Assembly: GCF_030272615.1 (NCBI RefSeq)
Contig: NC_081411.1
Location: 214,940,654 to 215,004,653 of the forward strand
From: Cryptomeria japonica
Taxonomy: Eukaryota > Streptophyta > Pinopsida > Cupressales > Cupressaceae
Length of the DNA: 64,000 nt
Reading direction: 5' to 3'
Shown here: piece after piece, positions 11,543 to 24,500 of the stretch
Layout: the number at the start of each line of letters is the position of its first letter
Numbering within the stretch: position 1 is the stretch's first letter
Translations under genes and position numbers: made by a program
Notes under the pieces: generated by a model
What the model was told of the DNA's origin: nothing
Database searches by the model: none
What the model saw: only the letters and a program-made list of their open reading frames with translations

Positions 11543-13436
11543 TCAGTTTGAACGAATGAGGACATGACAAGTGGCACAACTGCTATTATCATTGAGGTGA
11601 GTGTCCAGTTTCCCCTTTTGCAGATTCAATGTATCGAGACGCGATGAGCCTAACCTCTTCCATAGTGACACTTGGCAGGTTACTAATCTAGAAATCGACG
11701 ATGTCCACATCATCAATACACGTGGCGAGGATGCCTTCCCACTCAACTGCCTGGACAAGAAAGTTCTCGTCAATGAGGAGAAAACTTGCAATCCTTGAGA
11801 GATCGCCCTTATCAATCATCCCCGAGTCTTTGAAAAAGCTCGACTGAATTCTAGCTCTCAAGTTCTCTGTCTGCAGGTGTTTTTCTCGTATACCCTCTTT
11901 CTTCCAGATCTCTGATGCTACACGAAACACCTTACTCAAAATCTCTCTGACACTTTCCTCCGTCTCAAAACACTTAGTTTCAGATTTCTTCAGGACTTCA
12001 ATCCTGGTGACCAAAGCATAATACCAATTGTTAAAGTCATACCTATCCCCAGCCTGTATGACACCTACATCCACCAAGCTTCATTTTGATAGACCTCGGA
12101 TAACCCTCAATTGTGGAAGTATTTCATCTTGGATTTCTTCAACATCTTCCCAATTTGCAGCTAAGTCCTAAATTTGGCTGACCAATGAAGAAGCCCACTC
12201 ATGTGCGGATACCAAATTTTCTACAAGTATGTCAACACGTGCCGAAGCATCTAAGATCCATTCCTTAGCTTGCGTGAATGTGCCCTTCATGTCCTCGTAA
12301 TCTTTCATTGACTCTTGCTGAAGAGGCTGTGGAGGGGTGACTGGTACCTCATGGTTGAGTGGCCTGGTCAGATGGAGAACATATTTCCTCCACTGCTGAT
12401 TCTCTTCCTCAAACCTTCTTTCTTTTCTCCTTCTCCTTGGCTAGCCTTGCCTTGAGGGTGTTGCCAGAGTCGTTGAAGTATTGGACTTCTTGGTCCTAAG
12501 TAGGCTTACCCAACTCTACAGTAGTAATCTTATAATCCTCCAGGGCAATATTGTCCCAAGTTTTACCTTCTTTTGGTACAGCGACCTGAACTGTCCTAAA
12601 CCCTACACTATCCCTCTGAATCAAATAGAATTTTCTAGCTAGCTTAGGTGGCTTAATTACAACTGGTTCGTTCACCTTTACCAGAAATGTTGCTGCATTC
12701 TCTTCAAAATGGGTTTCATTAGAAACCTTAGCCCTTATCCTTTCTCTCAACCAATCAGGAATGGTTGACTGCTCCACAGTATTTTGATCAAATCCATCAT
12801 ATGTCCCTCCTGGGCTGGTAACTATATCATCAAGGAAAACTACTGGGGGTTCAAGATCTTCAACTTTTGTGGTTGTATTAAAAACTTGTTCCTTGTCCAG
12901 GTTTTGGATAGCTTCTCTCATTATTTCTTCAATCAAAAGAGAAGGCACTCTCACTTCATTATTCCTCATATCTGTGTCCATCTCTTGCTCTTCAACTACA
13001 TTCTGGTCAGGCACAACAGATGCAGCATTCAAAATGGAATGACCTTCATTGGACTCACGCTCTCCCCAACAACTTTCTTCCCCTTGGACTTTCCAGAGCT
13101 TCCAACTAATTCCTTCTTTTTCCAAGACCCAACACTCTTTGGATTCTAAGCATTGCCTGCAGAGATACAAGGGTTGGAAGACATAGAGTCATCCTTTCCC
13201 ATTAAATCATAAGTCAAGGCAACACCTTTGGACTTTAGTTGTTTCGTCTTCTTAGATATCCACCACTTGGAGTATTCGACCACTGATCTCATAAGGTCTG
13301 CCAAATCTGACTTCTCTCCTTTTGGCCAATCAACCAAGGCCAATGGCTAATTCCTCATCTTCTCAAAGCCCGGCTGCTGAAGCTCAGGACTGTCTTCTAT
13401 TTGATCACCAACTCTGAATACCTTCGTTGCTCTTAC
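11543..13436 (-). pseudogene. C-terminal half of LTR-encoded protein, copy B (broken)
   Basis: This is the downstream half of the gene whose first half lies at 19046-20417. The two were separated by insertion of LTR C. Immediately after the insertion site the translation gives VRATKVFRVGDQIEDS, matching RKCRIYRVADQAQDS at residues 500-514 of the intact D protein. Further matches are IPDWLRERI (against IPDWLKERL), LEDYKITTVELG (against AEEYDIQTFELG), and a C-terminal helical block SFFKDSGMIDKGDLSRIASFLLID. Open stretches are 13146-13343, 12496-13170 and 11688-12077, with stops and frameshifts between them. The function is not known. It is clearly a diverged homologue, not a recent duplicate, of the D gene. 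Confidence 0.82.
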
Positions 13437-14327
13437 CATACTGTTGATGTGTATTTTGTACATGACCAAACACAGAATAAAATACCTAAAGGTACCTTAT
13501 CCTCTCTTGAATAAAGCCTCTGAATGCTGAAGATGTCGCGAAAAGGATCAATCGGGATGACTTCAAGGTTCTTCGTTGTAGGATCTCTACGTGTGGATAA
13601 GCACCAGTGGTCATTGTGTATGCTGTTTCTTCAAGGGGCCTTACGTACTTTCAGAGAAAGCTTGTTTGTATTACTCTCTTTTCAACTGCAGGAACAGGAT
13701 TTCCCTAACACTAACAGATTTTCAAAAAATGTCAAAAGATAAGGGTTTCAAGGAAGAGATACTTAAACTATTCCTAAGAATGACTCAATGAAGACTAGAC
13801 TTGATAAGATTCTACCAATTTCAGTTTCGCCAAGAAATTACAACTTTACTGGAATTGATGCGATCTTCTAAGGGGATTCAATAGTTTTTCAAATCATCAA
13901 GGATATAGATACTATCATAGAGATACATATCAATACTTCCAAGAATGATTGAATTCTTAATCAATCTCAAAGTTTCCAGTTGACCACACAAGGCGTCCTT
14001 ACAATCAGTCAGAAGCTAGTGGTTTGGAATATGAATCTTATCAAAGATCAAGCACGACACTTTGTCCTTCAAACTTAAAACTTAAATGCTATTCCAACTG
14101 AGAGTGATTCAAGAAGATAAACAATCATGAAGATAGCCACAAGTATTGCAATAAAACACCATAACTTCAATATTTTATTGATCCCATAACCAAATGGACA
14201 ACAATTGCTCAAAATTCTTTCTTCACTACTCAATCTTGCTACAACAATAACTTTCTAACTTTCTTCTCTCTAAGCTTTCTAACTTCTCTCACTTTTTTCT
14301 AATTGTTTGAAATGAAATGAGTGAGGG

Positions 14328-14416
14328 TATATATAGCATCCTCAAATACAATGAACGGCTTGGATCAATTCAAGATCAATGGCCAAGATTTTACAATGAA
14401 ACCCTAATTAGGGTTT
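14328..14416 (-). promoter_or_regulatory. Putative LTR C promoter: telo-box palindrome and TATA box
   Basis: AAACCCTAATTAGGGTTT lies at 14399-14416 and TATATATA at 14328-14335. The LTR reads right to left, so the palindrome is upstream of the TATA box by about 64 bp, as in LTR A. Confidence 0.7.
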
Positions 14417-15619
14417 GTTATAACAAACTTAATTCTGACCAATGAAATAATTGCATTATTTGGACACATGTCTTCCCTGGAATAATCGACCAATGGATAG
14501 CCGGGGTAGGTACATCGAAGTTTGTGCCATCTTTAATGAGCCAGGTACATTGAATCTGGACATGCCGAGGTGGACCAACCCGACTGGAGGAGTGATGACT
14601 AGGATGCCACCTTGTCAAACACTTGGTTGATGCTCAATTTGGTGAAGCCTTCCTTCAAATGCTGGACTGGAAGATAGATGGAGAAGGTCGTCCTTAATGA
14701 AACTGGACTGGAGGAGGTCGTCCTTGTCCTGACTTGATCTTCTTTGATGAGGGTCCGCCAAATAGTTGATCCTCCGACTTTGGAGGTCGTCCATTGATGC
14801 CTACACAAAAAACTTAGAATTAGTCCTTGAGCATAATACCTCAAAGTATAGAATTCAAGACCTCTCAAAGGAATAGTTCAAAACATTAATTTGAAAAGGA
14901 CATGATTCCCCCAAAATTATGAATTTTCAAATTATGAATGAAAACCAGATTGCACAAGACTTAGATTTTCAAAGGATTGCTATGAAATTAAAATAAGTTT
15001 TGAATAGAAACTTCAAAATGATTCCTCATACCTTCCCTTGAATGCTTAACTATAAAACCTTGGAAAATGAAGAAAGAAGACCGGATTTTGCTGGACAAGG
15101 GTTGAATTGTGGTCTTCCTTTGGATGAATTACGCCTCCATTAGCCTTCAAAAGAGCTTCACCTTCTTTAGCCTCCAACACTTAGCAAAAATTCACCTCCA
15201 ATCTGCTGGATTTCGCTCCTCAATCTACTCCTCAAAACCGCACTTAGAAGGAATGAATGAATGATTTGAAATTTGAAACAACACTCCTTATATAGGGCGC
15301 TCACCCTAATTAACTTCAAGGCCGACCTAGCAAATAAGCTTTAAGATAAGATAAAATCCATTAAAAAGGAGGCCGACTTGCTTATAAAAGCCAATAAATG
15401 TGTTTAAGCGCTCACCTTTATTTTTTTCATTTTTGAATTAATTTCAAAGCTTTAAGGGTGGATTTTTATATTTATTTAAAGGCTTGAAAATTAATCAACT
15501 CAATTACAAAGGCCTCAAATTATGCGAACTAAATTCAACCCCCCAAATGTCTTAATTTTAGCAAATTTGGTGAAAATTTGGGAATATCAAGGTTTGATTG
15601 AGGCTTAGTGAAGCTTCTT

Positions 15620-18580
15620 TATGATTTCGCCCTGGACCCTCTGGAAGGGTCAGGAGAGATTTTTCAATTTAAGACTTGAATACCTCATTCCCTTCACTCC
15701 AAAATATCTCGGAAGGCAAGCTTATGTTTGTTTTGGCCTAATCAAGGTCTTGCATTTCAATTTTTTATCATTTCTCATGAGTAATTAGGTGAAAATGTAA
15801 ATTTCGCTCTGGACCCTCTGGAAGGGTCAGCAGCGATTTTTGCTTATTAAGTCAAAATTCACCTTAATTTGATCATTGACCTCCTCCAAGGCAATCTCCA
15901 GGGTTCATTTCTCTCCATCACTGGGTTAGCTCATCAAAATTTTGAAGGAAATATTGCATTTTTAAGAATTTTGCCCTGGACCCTCTGGAAGGGTCAAGAG
16001 CGAAATTCTCTCCTGAGCTCAAAATCCTCGTTTTTGTAAGTCCAAAACCTCACCAAGGCATTCCAAATGGCATCTTTTACTGAGGTCCAGGCTTAGTCTC
16101 ACTCAGATCTTGGAGAAAAAGGTGAATTTAGGGTTTTTCGCCCTAGACCCTCTGGAAGGGTCAAGAGTGATTATTCTTGTTTAGGCTTACTCCTTCATCA
16201 TTTTAACTCCAATCCACCTCACAAGGTTAGGCAATGATCCTCTTCATTCACTTCATGCATGCTTGGTTTGTTATTGCAAGGCAAAATAGGTATTTGGAGG
16301 ATTTTCGCCCTGGACCCTTTGGAAGGGTCAGGAGTGATTTTCCTTCTCTGACCTAGAATCATCAAATTTTGAAACAAACACCTACTCACAAGTGGTCTCA
16401 AACGTCTTTTCTTCCTTGGTATATCCTTGCCTTAGCACAACTTTGAAAGGAACATGTTGGTTTTATGATTTTCGACCTAGACCCTCTGGAAGGGTCAGGA
16501 GCGAATTTTGAGTTTTAAGCTTATTCCTTCATGCTTTTTAACTCCAATCACTTCTAAGGCATAGAACATCATGCCTTACTCCCCTTTAAGTCCTAAAAAG
16601 CGAAATCTTGTCTTAAATTTGCAAGAAAAAGGGAGAATTTAGAAATTTCGCCTTGGACCCTTTGGAAGGGTCAGGAGCAAAATTCTCTCCTGGCTTCAAA
16701 AATTTGCATTCATGGCAATCCATTTCCACTCTAAGGCAATCCAAATGCCTTCTCACTCCCATGTCTAAGCTTGGTTTATTCCAAAATTTGGAAGAAAGGA
16801 TGACTTTGAGGATTTTCGCTCTAGACCCTCTGGAAGGGTCAGGAGTGAAAATCTCTTCTAGGCTCAATTGCTTCATCTTTTCAACCTTAATCATCTTCAA
16901 AAGGCAAAAAAAACACTCTTCCTCACACCCATCCAAGCCATAAAAACTAAGAAGTTGCTTTGACCTTGCAAGGAAATAGGTGCTTTTAAGGATTTCGCTA
17001 TGGATCCTCTAGAAGGGTCAGAAGCGAAAATCACCATTTGGCTCAATTCCTTCACTTTTTGATGATTTCTTGCAATCTCAATTCACTCCCAGGGGCAATT
17101 CTTTCAGTGTTTGACCTTATCCCATGCTTGGCTTAGCAAAATTTGATAGCAAAAGATGATCTTGAGGAAATTCGCTCTGGACCCTCTGGAAGGGTCAAGA
17201 GCGAAATTTGCAATCTTGACCAAAAATCTTCATCTTTTCACCTTAAAACTTCTTTGCGTAGTGGGATTTCATCTTTTATTTGCTTAAGAACAAGGTTTTC
17301 ATGCCCAAGAAAGGTTAAAAATGAGTTTATAAGGAATTTCACTCTAGACCTTTGGAAGGGTCAGGAGCGAAATTGCCTTTCTTGAATAAAATCTCCATCA
17401 CTCAATGCTATCGAACACTTCTCAAAGCAAGATCATGTCCATTCCTCTTTTCAACATGCTTTGGGCATCAAAATTTGGTCAAGTTGAGCAAGAAATGCCT
17501 CCTATAAAGTTTTTCACCCTGGACCCTCTGGAAGGGTTAGGAGCGATTTTTCTCAATTTAGGCTCAATTCAATCATCATTTCAAGTTGATTTTACCTCTC
17601 AAGAAAAGACACTACTCCTCCTTCATCCATGCCAAGCTTGACTAGATTTTTGCAAGAAAAATAGAAGGATTTGAAAATTTTTGCCTTGGACTCTTTGGAA
17701 GGTTCAGGAGCGAATTCCCTCTTTTGGGCAAAATCCTTCATTTCTTCATGACTTCGAAACATACCTAAGGGTTTCATCCTGCTCATTCTTCCTTTCATGA
17801 TGCCTTAGGCTCCTCAATTTGATCAAACAAGGCAATAAATGTCTCCTATAAAGATTTTCACCCTGGACCCTCTGGAAGGGTCAGGAGCGAAAATTAGGTT
17901 TTAAGCAAAATCCTTCATTCTTCAAAGTTGAAACTTCCTCAGGAGGCAAAAGGGAGTTGTTCTTGTTTCACTCATGCCCAAAACTTGACCTTTTTCTTTG
18001 CAACATGGGAGCTATTGAGAATTTCGCTCTGGACCCTCTGGAAGGGTCAAGAGCGAAATTCACCTTCTTGTCCAAAAATCTTCATTTTGCACACTTCCAA
18101 ATCTTCAAATGTATCAAATGATGTCCAATCTTTCCCCCAAGATACCCTGCACATCACAATTTAGCCAAAGTCAGTGAAAAATAAGCTCAAATAAAATTTT
18201 CGCCCTGGACCCTTTGGAAGGGTCAGGAGCGAAATCTTCATTCCAGGCCAAATTGCTCAGTCTTCAAGTTTGAAACCATCTCACAAGGCAAAGTTAGATC
18301 ATTTTCTAGGCTAGGAACAGGATTACAAGTCCACTCAAAGCAAGAAATAGTATTTAGGATGAAATTCGATCTGGACCCTTTGGAAGGGTCGGGAGCGAAA
18401 ATCCTCTTCCTGGCATCATCTTGCTCTTCAAAATCAATCAAATCCCTCTCCAAGCAAGAATATATCACCTCCAATCATGCCTTTTAGAAATCAACACTTA
18501 GTCAAAAATGAGGAGAAAAGAGGTTTACAATGATTTTCGCCCTAGACCCTTTGGAAGGGTCAGGAGCGAATTTGACATTT
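15620..18580 (-). repeat. Array of eighteen conserved hairpins in LTR C
   Basis: The plus-strand units have the shape TTTCGC-CCTGGACCC-tctgga-AGGGTCAGG-A-GCGAAA. Measured at the GGAAGGGT core, units lie at 15643, 15820, 15987, 16154, 16321, 16488, 16664, 16832, 17011, 17188, 17354, 17530, 17697, 17874, 18040, 18216, 18382 and 18553. Intervals are 177, 167, 167, 167, 167, 176, 168, 179, 177, 166, 176, 167, 177, 166, 176, 166 and 171. The inter-hairpin DNA is only weakly similar between units. Confidence 0.93.
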
Positions 18581-19001
18581 CCAGGCTAGATATTCCCTTA
18601 ATTTGCTTCATCCTTCATCTAACTTGATCAACCCAACTCCTTATCGTCACTAGCTTAGCCCAACTGACTTAGATAGGTAAACAAACAGGACACAGACAAG
18701 CAAAACCCTCCTTCAATCTAGACCTAACCTGACATGAGACCTATTCATCCTACCTCTGACCTAACCAATTTGACTCTCCTGAACGGCATGTTTCATTCTG
18801 GCAATCTTGAATCCTCAGGCAGATGACTAACAATTCCCCAAAATTTGGCTAAACTTAGCTTGAAAGAAACCTTAAAAACGAGCTTCCAAGGTTTAGCCCT
18901 AATCCAGCCAACCCAGGCAGACCACTCACTCACTCAAAACCCCAAAAGCAAAGAGAAAAACAAGCAAAGAGAAAACAAAACCTAAGGCAAAAAGAGGGGG
19001 T

Positions 19002-19017
19002 CCCCATTCTAATGGGG
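19002..19017 (-). other. LTR C terminal hairpin CCCCATT-CT-AATGGGG
   Basis: It has the same 7-bp stem as LTR A but a 2-nt loop, at the same distance from the LTR 5' end (the right edge on this strand). Confidence 0.85.
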
Positions 19018-19045
19018 TGATGTGTGAAATGGTCACAACACATAC

Positions 19046-20417
19046 TCAAGGCAATCCTTGACCAAAATCTTCTCCTGATTTCAAAACTATCGGTTGCATT
19101 AGCCCAATAATCTTCCAAATCAGCTCTGTGCTCAAATGTCATCCCTTCTACCTTTTTCATCTTATGGAATGGATCAAAGTTCTTTCTTGCTTTGTATTGG
19201 TAGAAAGGGTACCAAGCTAGCTCTTTCTCTACAGTGGCAATGGCTTGTGATGACGAGCATGTCTTTAGTCCATTTCCGATCGTGAGAGAGGATGTTCCTG
19301 CCTTCTTCTGCTTATCTCTTTGAACTGTCATATAGCCCTCTAGTTGCCTCACAACTTCCAATAGCACAACTCGGTTGGTAGGGTAGACTGGGAGCTTATA
19401 GGGAGATCCGGAAAAACCCTCAATTCTGATATAGGTGAATTTCGAGTATTGAATATACCAATACCCGAATCTTCTTATGAAGTCCATAGATTCTTGAGAG
19501 AGTCTCTGATGTAATCCACCTTGCAGTGTTTGTGTGATGTGCATCAAAAATGTATCATTTACCCTCTTGAAATGAAACTTTTCTTCCATGTGTAGCTGGG
19601 GATAACAATCATAGACAGGAAATTGATTTTCTTTATTTCCTACTTCCCCTCTACAGGTGAGGGCTCTGTATCTATAGGTACTAGCTAGGGAATAGAACAA
19701 GTATGAGCTCATATAAAAGATCTTATCCGCCTCCAAATTTCTCAGCTGGCTGTCCAAGTTATTGCTTATCATCCGAGCCCAGTCAATCATCTTGACTCCA
19801 CTCATTATCTCGTTTATGAAATAATACATCCAAGGCTCAAATGGAGCGCCTTGGGGATTACCCATTATTCTGTTCAACAAGACAATCATATCTCCAATAT
19901 CTTCTTTAAAATACGCCCTTACCAAGCTCTTCCTCTATAGTTTGGAGGCACCCTTTCTTGGCTTGTCCAGCCAGGAATGATTGATGATGGTGTCGTACTC
20001 CTCCAAATGGTCTTGATACATTCGATCAGCCTCATCCTTGGTCACATATATAGCATTATGATATTCTGGAATTTTGAAAGCTTCCCTTATGGCCTCATCA
20101 CTGATATTGGCCAACACTCTTCCACCTGGTGCCACAATATCTCTACTGACAGGGTTGTAGTGCCTAGCACACTCAGCTACCAACTTCGTGCACTGCATGG
20201 TAGGGAGAAAGCCAGCAGCATGCACAATACCACTCATCGTTTTTCGTGCGGTTACGGTAGGCACAAGGTTATCTAAGCCAAACATCCGCTTCTTGAACTC
20301 CCTCAGATTGATATGCTTGAGGTTGGTATCACTGATATTCGTCCATTTTGAATTCAATCTCGATTCAGAAGGAGCATCCTTGTCTACTTGGAACTTCATC
20401 GTGCCTGAAATCTGCAA
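19046..20417 (-). pseudogene. N-terminal half of LTR-encoded protein, copy B (one stop, then insertion)
   Basis: Two open stretches, 20417-19935 and 19925-19046, are in the same frame and separated only by a TAG at 19935-19937. The translation parallels residues 65-500 of the intact D protein throughout. Examples are SKWTNISDTNL (SKWSNIGDTNL), AGFLPTMQC (AGFPPAVQC), IDWARMISNNLDSQLRNL (IHWARMISHCLDVQLRRL), FYMSSYLFYSL (FHMSSYVIYAL) and TLQGGLHQRLSQE (TLQGGIHNRLSQD). LTR C then interrupts the frame; the last 30 or so codons of the open frame past 19041 are LTR C sequence. A start at ATG 20417 or 20399 is plausible. The gene was evidently once complete in B. No enzymatic motif was recognised. 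Confidence 0.85.
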
Positions 20418-21356
20418 ATAAAGACGAAACTTAAATTAGAAATCAGAACTTGGATTAAAAATTCAAGGTTGTGAATGACTAAGTGTTTGAAGCTTTTACT
20501 TCATTTTTCATACTTAGTAATTGTTGACGTGTATTTTGTACACCATCATACACAGAATAAAATACCTAAAGGCATCTTATCCTCTCTAGAAAAAAGTCTC
20601 TAACTGCTGAAGATTCGCATGAAGGATCAGTTAGGATGACTCCAATGTTCTGGTTAGTAGGGTCTCTACGTGTGGACAAGCACCAGTGGTATGATGTGAT
20701 TTGCTGTATCCTCAAGGGGCCTTACACTCCGAAAGTTCGAGATTTGCTAAACTAAAGAAGCTTTTCAAAAAACAAAAAAAATAACAAAGGATAGGGTTTT
20801 CAAGAGATCTAATCTAGTCTAACCCTAAGAATGACTTAGTGTGAACAAGACTTGGCAAGATTCAACCAACTTCAATTTTGCCATAAGATAACAACTCAAT
20901 TGAAATTGATGCGATCTTCTAAGGTAACAAAATGATTTTCAACACATCAAAGATCAAAGACACTACCAATAATGATTGAAGGTTAAGTGATTCAAATATA
21001 TCCAGTCGACCACGCAAGGCGTTCCTACAATCAGCAAGAAGCTAGTGGTTTGGATAGTGAATCCTACCAAAGATCAAGTCTCACACTATGTCCTTCAAAT
21101 TAACACACTACCTTGATTGAGCATGATTCAAGTAAATTGAACAACCATGAAGATAACTAAGAAAGTTGCAACAAAACACCATAACTTCAATATTTCATTG
21201 ATTTCAAAGTCATCATGTACAACAATTGCTTGAATTCCTTTCCTCAAACTCAATCTTGCTACAAAAAGAAAAATTGTTTCTAACTCTAATCTCTCTAATC
21301 TCTTAACTATCTCTATTCTCTCTTACAACTATTACAAATGAAATGAAAAATGAGGG

Positions 21357-21446
21357 TATAAATAGCATCCTCAATTACAATGAAAGGTCCAGATTGAAAG
21401 TAGATCAATGGTCAAGATCATGACACCTAAACCCTAATTAGGGTTT
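21357..21446 (-). promoter_or_regulatory. Putative LTR D promoter: telo-box palindrome and TATA box
   Basis: AAACCCTAATTAGGGTTT lies at 21429-21446 and TATAAATA (plus strand) at 21357-21364. Reading right to left the palindrome precedes the TATA element by about 65 bp. This block lies downstream of the large reading frame, so it would drive a transcript leaving the LTR rather than the frame itself. Confidence 0.68.
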
Positions 21447-21557
21447 GTTACAAATGGCCTCCTTTTTACTGAACAATATTAAATGCATAGCCAAATATTA
21501 AATTTGACACAAAAACCTAGGAGACATAAACCAATGACAAATAAGATGCCATGTCAT

Positions 21558-24500
21558 CTATAACAACCTTTCATCTAGAATCTTATTCCCTTTCCAATTC
21601 TCTTTTTTGGCATATGCAATGAATCTTGATACGATTCCTTCGATCTCTGCAATTGGAATCTCGGGAAGATTTTTCATACTCTCTTCCAAGTGGATGACCT
21701 GATCGAATGCATCTAGAAGAGCTGCGTCCCATGAAGATTCAAGTTCCTTTGTTCTTTCAATCAGGAGCATGGTGGCAAACATTTGATCATATTGCTCGTC
21801 CGTAACATTTGCGTCCTTGCAAAAGATGACCTTGATTCTATCCTCTAATTCCTGCATATCCACATCTGTCTCGACCTCGATCCTTCTGCCAAGAATGGTA
21901 CGAAGTACCTCAAATACTCTGTCCTGGATCGGATTGATCACCTCCTCAACTTGGCTACATCTAGTATTGATGTCCTCGAAGAGAACACTCTTCATATGGA
22001 GTACGGTTGACCATTGAAGCAAACTATGAGGTCCTCCATCCATGATCTTCTCTTGTGCTAAGACCTTCCTTGATGTGTGTCTTATTACTTTCAAGACAGG
22101 AATGATAACATCTTTGGTATGAGCAAATGCGGCTACTGTTATCATCAAATTGTGGATTATCTCAAGAACCTGGATAGCTTGATGAATAATCTTCATCATC
22201 CTTGTTACAAATTCTACGGCCACTGTATGAGATTTATCCATCCAAGTACTCGTATGCTGGACCATATTCCTGAATCTTTCTGCCTCATTGATCGATTGAA
22301 GTGGAAGTGCCTGCACTGGTGATCTAGCTGGATCCTGACGTCCCAAAGGTTCATTGAGATGACTGAAATATGTCCTCCATGCACCGACCTCTCTCTCAAG
22401 CTTTCTATTCTTCTCCATTTCTTCTCTAAGCTTGTCTTTCAATGCCTCAAATGAATCGGTGGCATCATCAAGTGTCTGCTCTGCTGTGGATGGTCCTAGC
22501 TCAAATGTCTGTATATCATATTCCTCTGCTAGGATCTCACCTTCATATTTATCTACTGTCGGTGTAGCTATCTGCAGTTTTCTGGATCCAGTCTCATCTC
22601 GAATCATCTTGGACATCTTAGTAGCCTTCCTTTTCTCTGTTACTTCGTGTGAGCGTCCAACAAGGCTCTCTAAACCAATTGCATTATCTTCGTCCTCTAT
22701 CACGATCACCTTGGTTAATCTTTCTTTCAACCAATCTGGGATAGCTGATCTGGTCTCTTTGACTTGAATTTCCTTATGCACTACTTCTTCTTCTCTGGGA
22801 GGAGATGTTATTTCGTTATCCTCTTTATCTTCATCTAGCTCATAATCCTGGAGAGATCCATCTGGTGACCCTTGCGGTGCCTGTCTTTCTTCCTGTCTGT
22901 CATTTTGTACCATAGACTCCATAGATTCTTCCACTTGAAGTGTCCTCTTCTCTAGTCTAGAAGATGTACCGGATGATCGATCTCTGTTAGCCCCTTGTTT
23001 CTTCTTGGAAGATTCCTTCTTTTCTGATCTTTCTTTCCTCTTCGAACCTCTTGGATGGAGATTGCCCTCATTGGCACATCGAAGGTTACCTTCACCTAAA
23101 TTTCTAGGATTAGGATTGCCTTCACTCACACTAGCTCCACCTTCGGCTGGTTTCTCTTCCAAAGTGAAAGTCATAGCTATGCCTTGCTCTCTCAACTTCT
23201 GATGCTGTACATCAACCCATCTGCGAGTACAAGACAAGACTGGAGCCATCAAAGCATCTAAATCCACGACCTCGGGCTCATTCCAATCTAACCTTATTGA
23301 TTTGCTTTCTCGATCATAGGATGACTGGATATGTCTGCCACTGTCCTGAGCTTGGTCGGCCACTCTGTAAATCCTGCATTTCCTGATGAAATCCAAAGGC
23401 AATCTAGAATGCATTTTTCGTTTCACTTCAAGATCATCTAAGAGATTCATCATAAAATCTTCTATTTGGTACTCATGCTTAAATTTCCTGCCGACTGTCT
23501 CCTCTAAATGTCCATGTGGATTAAAGCTTTCTCTCAAAGCAAAGGATGAAAAAGAATACAAGGCTAACTCCTTCTCTACGTCATCCATAGCTAAAACATT
23601 AGGACATACCTCAACTGAATTGCCCAAAATGATAGGTACTGGAACTCCATTCCCATGTCTGTGTCTGAATGCCTTCGCATATGCTGCCAACTGTCTTGTT
23701 ACTTCAAGTAACACAATTCTGTCTGTCGGATATCTCGGCAACATGTATGGAGGTGAAGGACATCCATGCACTCTAATATAAGTGAACTTCGGAAACTGAA
23801 TAAACCAAGCACCGTACCTCTTTACTAATTCTTGTGCATCCTGAGATAATCTGTTGTGAATCCCACCTTGCAACGTCCTTGTGATGTTCATCGTGAAGGT
23901 ATCATTAACTAGCTTGTAGTTGCTTCCTGGCGGATGATGCAAGTAGGCATAGGAATCACAAGCTCTGACCTCGCCGGGTCCTCTTCCAATCACTCCTCTG
24001 TGAGGTAGTCCTGCATACTCAAAACTCCTGATCAAGGCATAGATGACGTATGAACTCATGTGGAAGGACTTGGTAGCCTTGAGTCTCCTCAACTGTACGT
24101 CTAAGCAATGGCTAATCATCCTAGCCCAATGTATCGTACCTTTCCCTTGAACGATCACCTGGATGAAGTAAAACATCCACTTCTCAAAATAGAAGGCGTG
24201 AGGGGCTCCTGTAACTCGATTGAGCATGGTAATCAAATCTCTGTACTCCTCCTGGAAATCAATCCTGTGCGGTGTGTTCGGGATCTTGCTCAGACGGGGA
24301 CGGCTCTTGAGTAACCAGTTCTTGTTGATGATGCTTAGACAAGCATCTGGATCATCATCGTACATTGACCTGGCTCCTTCTATGCTCTTGTATATCATGT
24401 CCCTGTGCTCTGGAAGATGGAAAGCTTCACTTATAGCTTCCTCTGAAAGGTATGCCAAAGTGTCTCCCTCATTGGACACGATCGTTCTGGACTGAGGATC

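Larger units (their letters stand above)
13442..19040 (-). mobile_element. Solo LTR C of the TGTTGTGAC family, inserted in a gene of LTR B
   Basis: It runs from TGTTGATGTG to GGTCACAACA and is flanked by the perfect 5-bp duplication CATAC (13437-13441 and 19041-19045). At 5.6 kb it is nearly twice LTR A, because the hairpin array is expanded to 18 units over 3 kb. Outside the array it matches LTR A in reverse orientation. It has no long coding frame. The intervals without hairpins (14640-15600 and 18600-18990) are AT-rich and show no features beyond the shared LTR termini. The host gene of B is joined cleanly when this unit and one CATAC are removed. Confidence 0.9.

Noticed and set aside
15620-18580. 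CRISPR-like array (short palindromic repeats with regular spacers)
   Set aside because: The repeats are imperfect, the spacers are about 130-140 bp, the context is a plant LTR and no cas genes exist.
22432-24495. Plus-strand frames of 60-131 codons opposite the D gene
   Set aside because: They are shadows of the 1,107-codon minus-strand frame, which has a homologue in LTR B; they have none.
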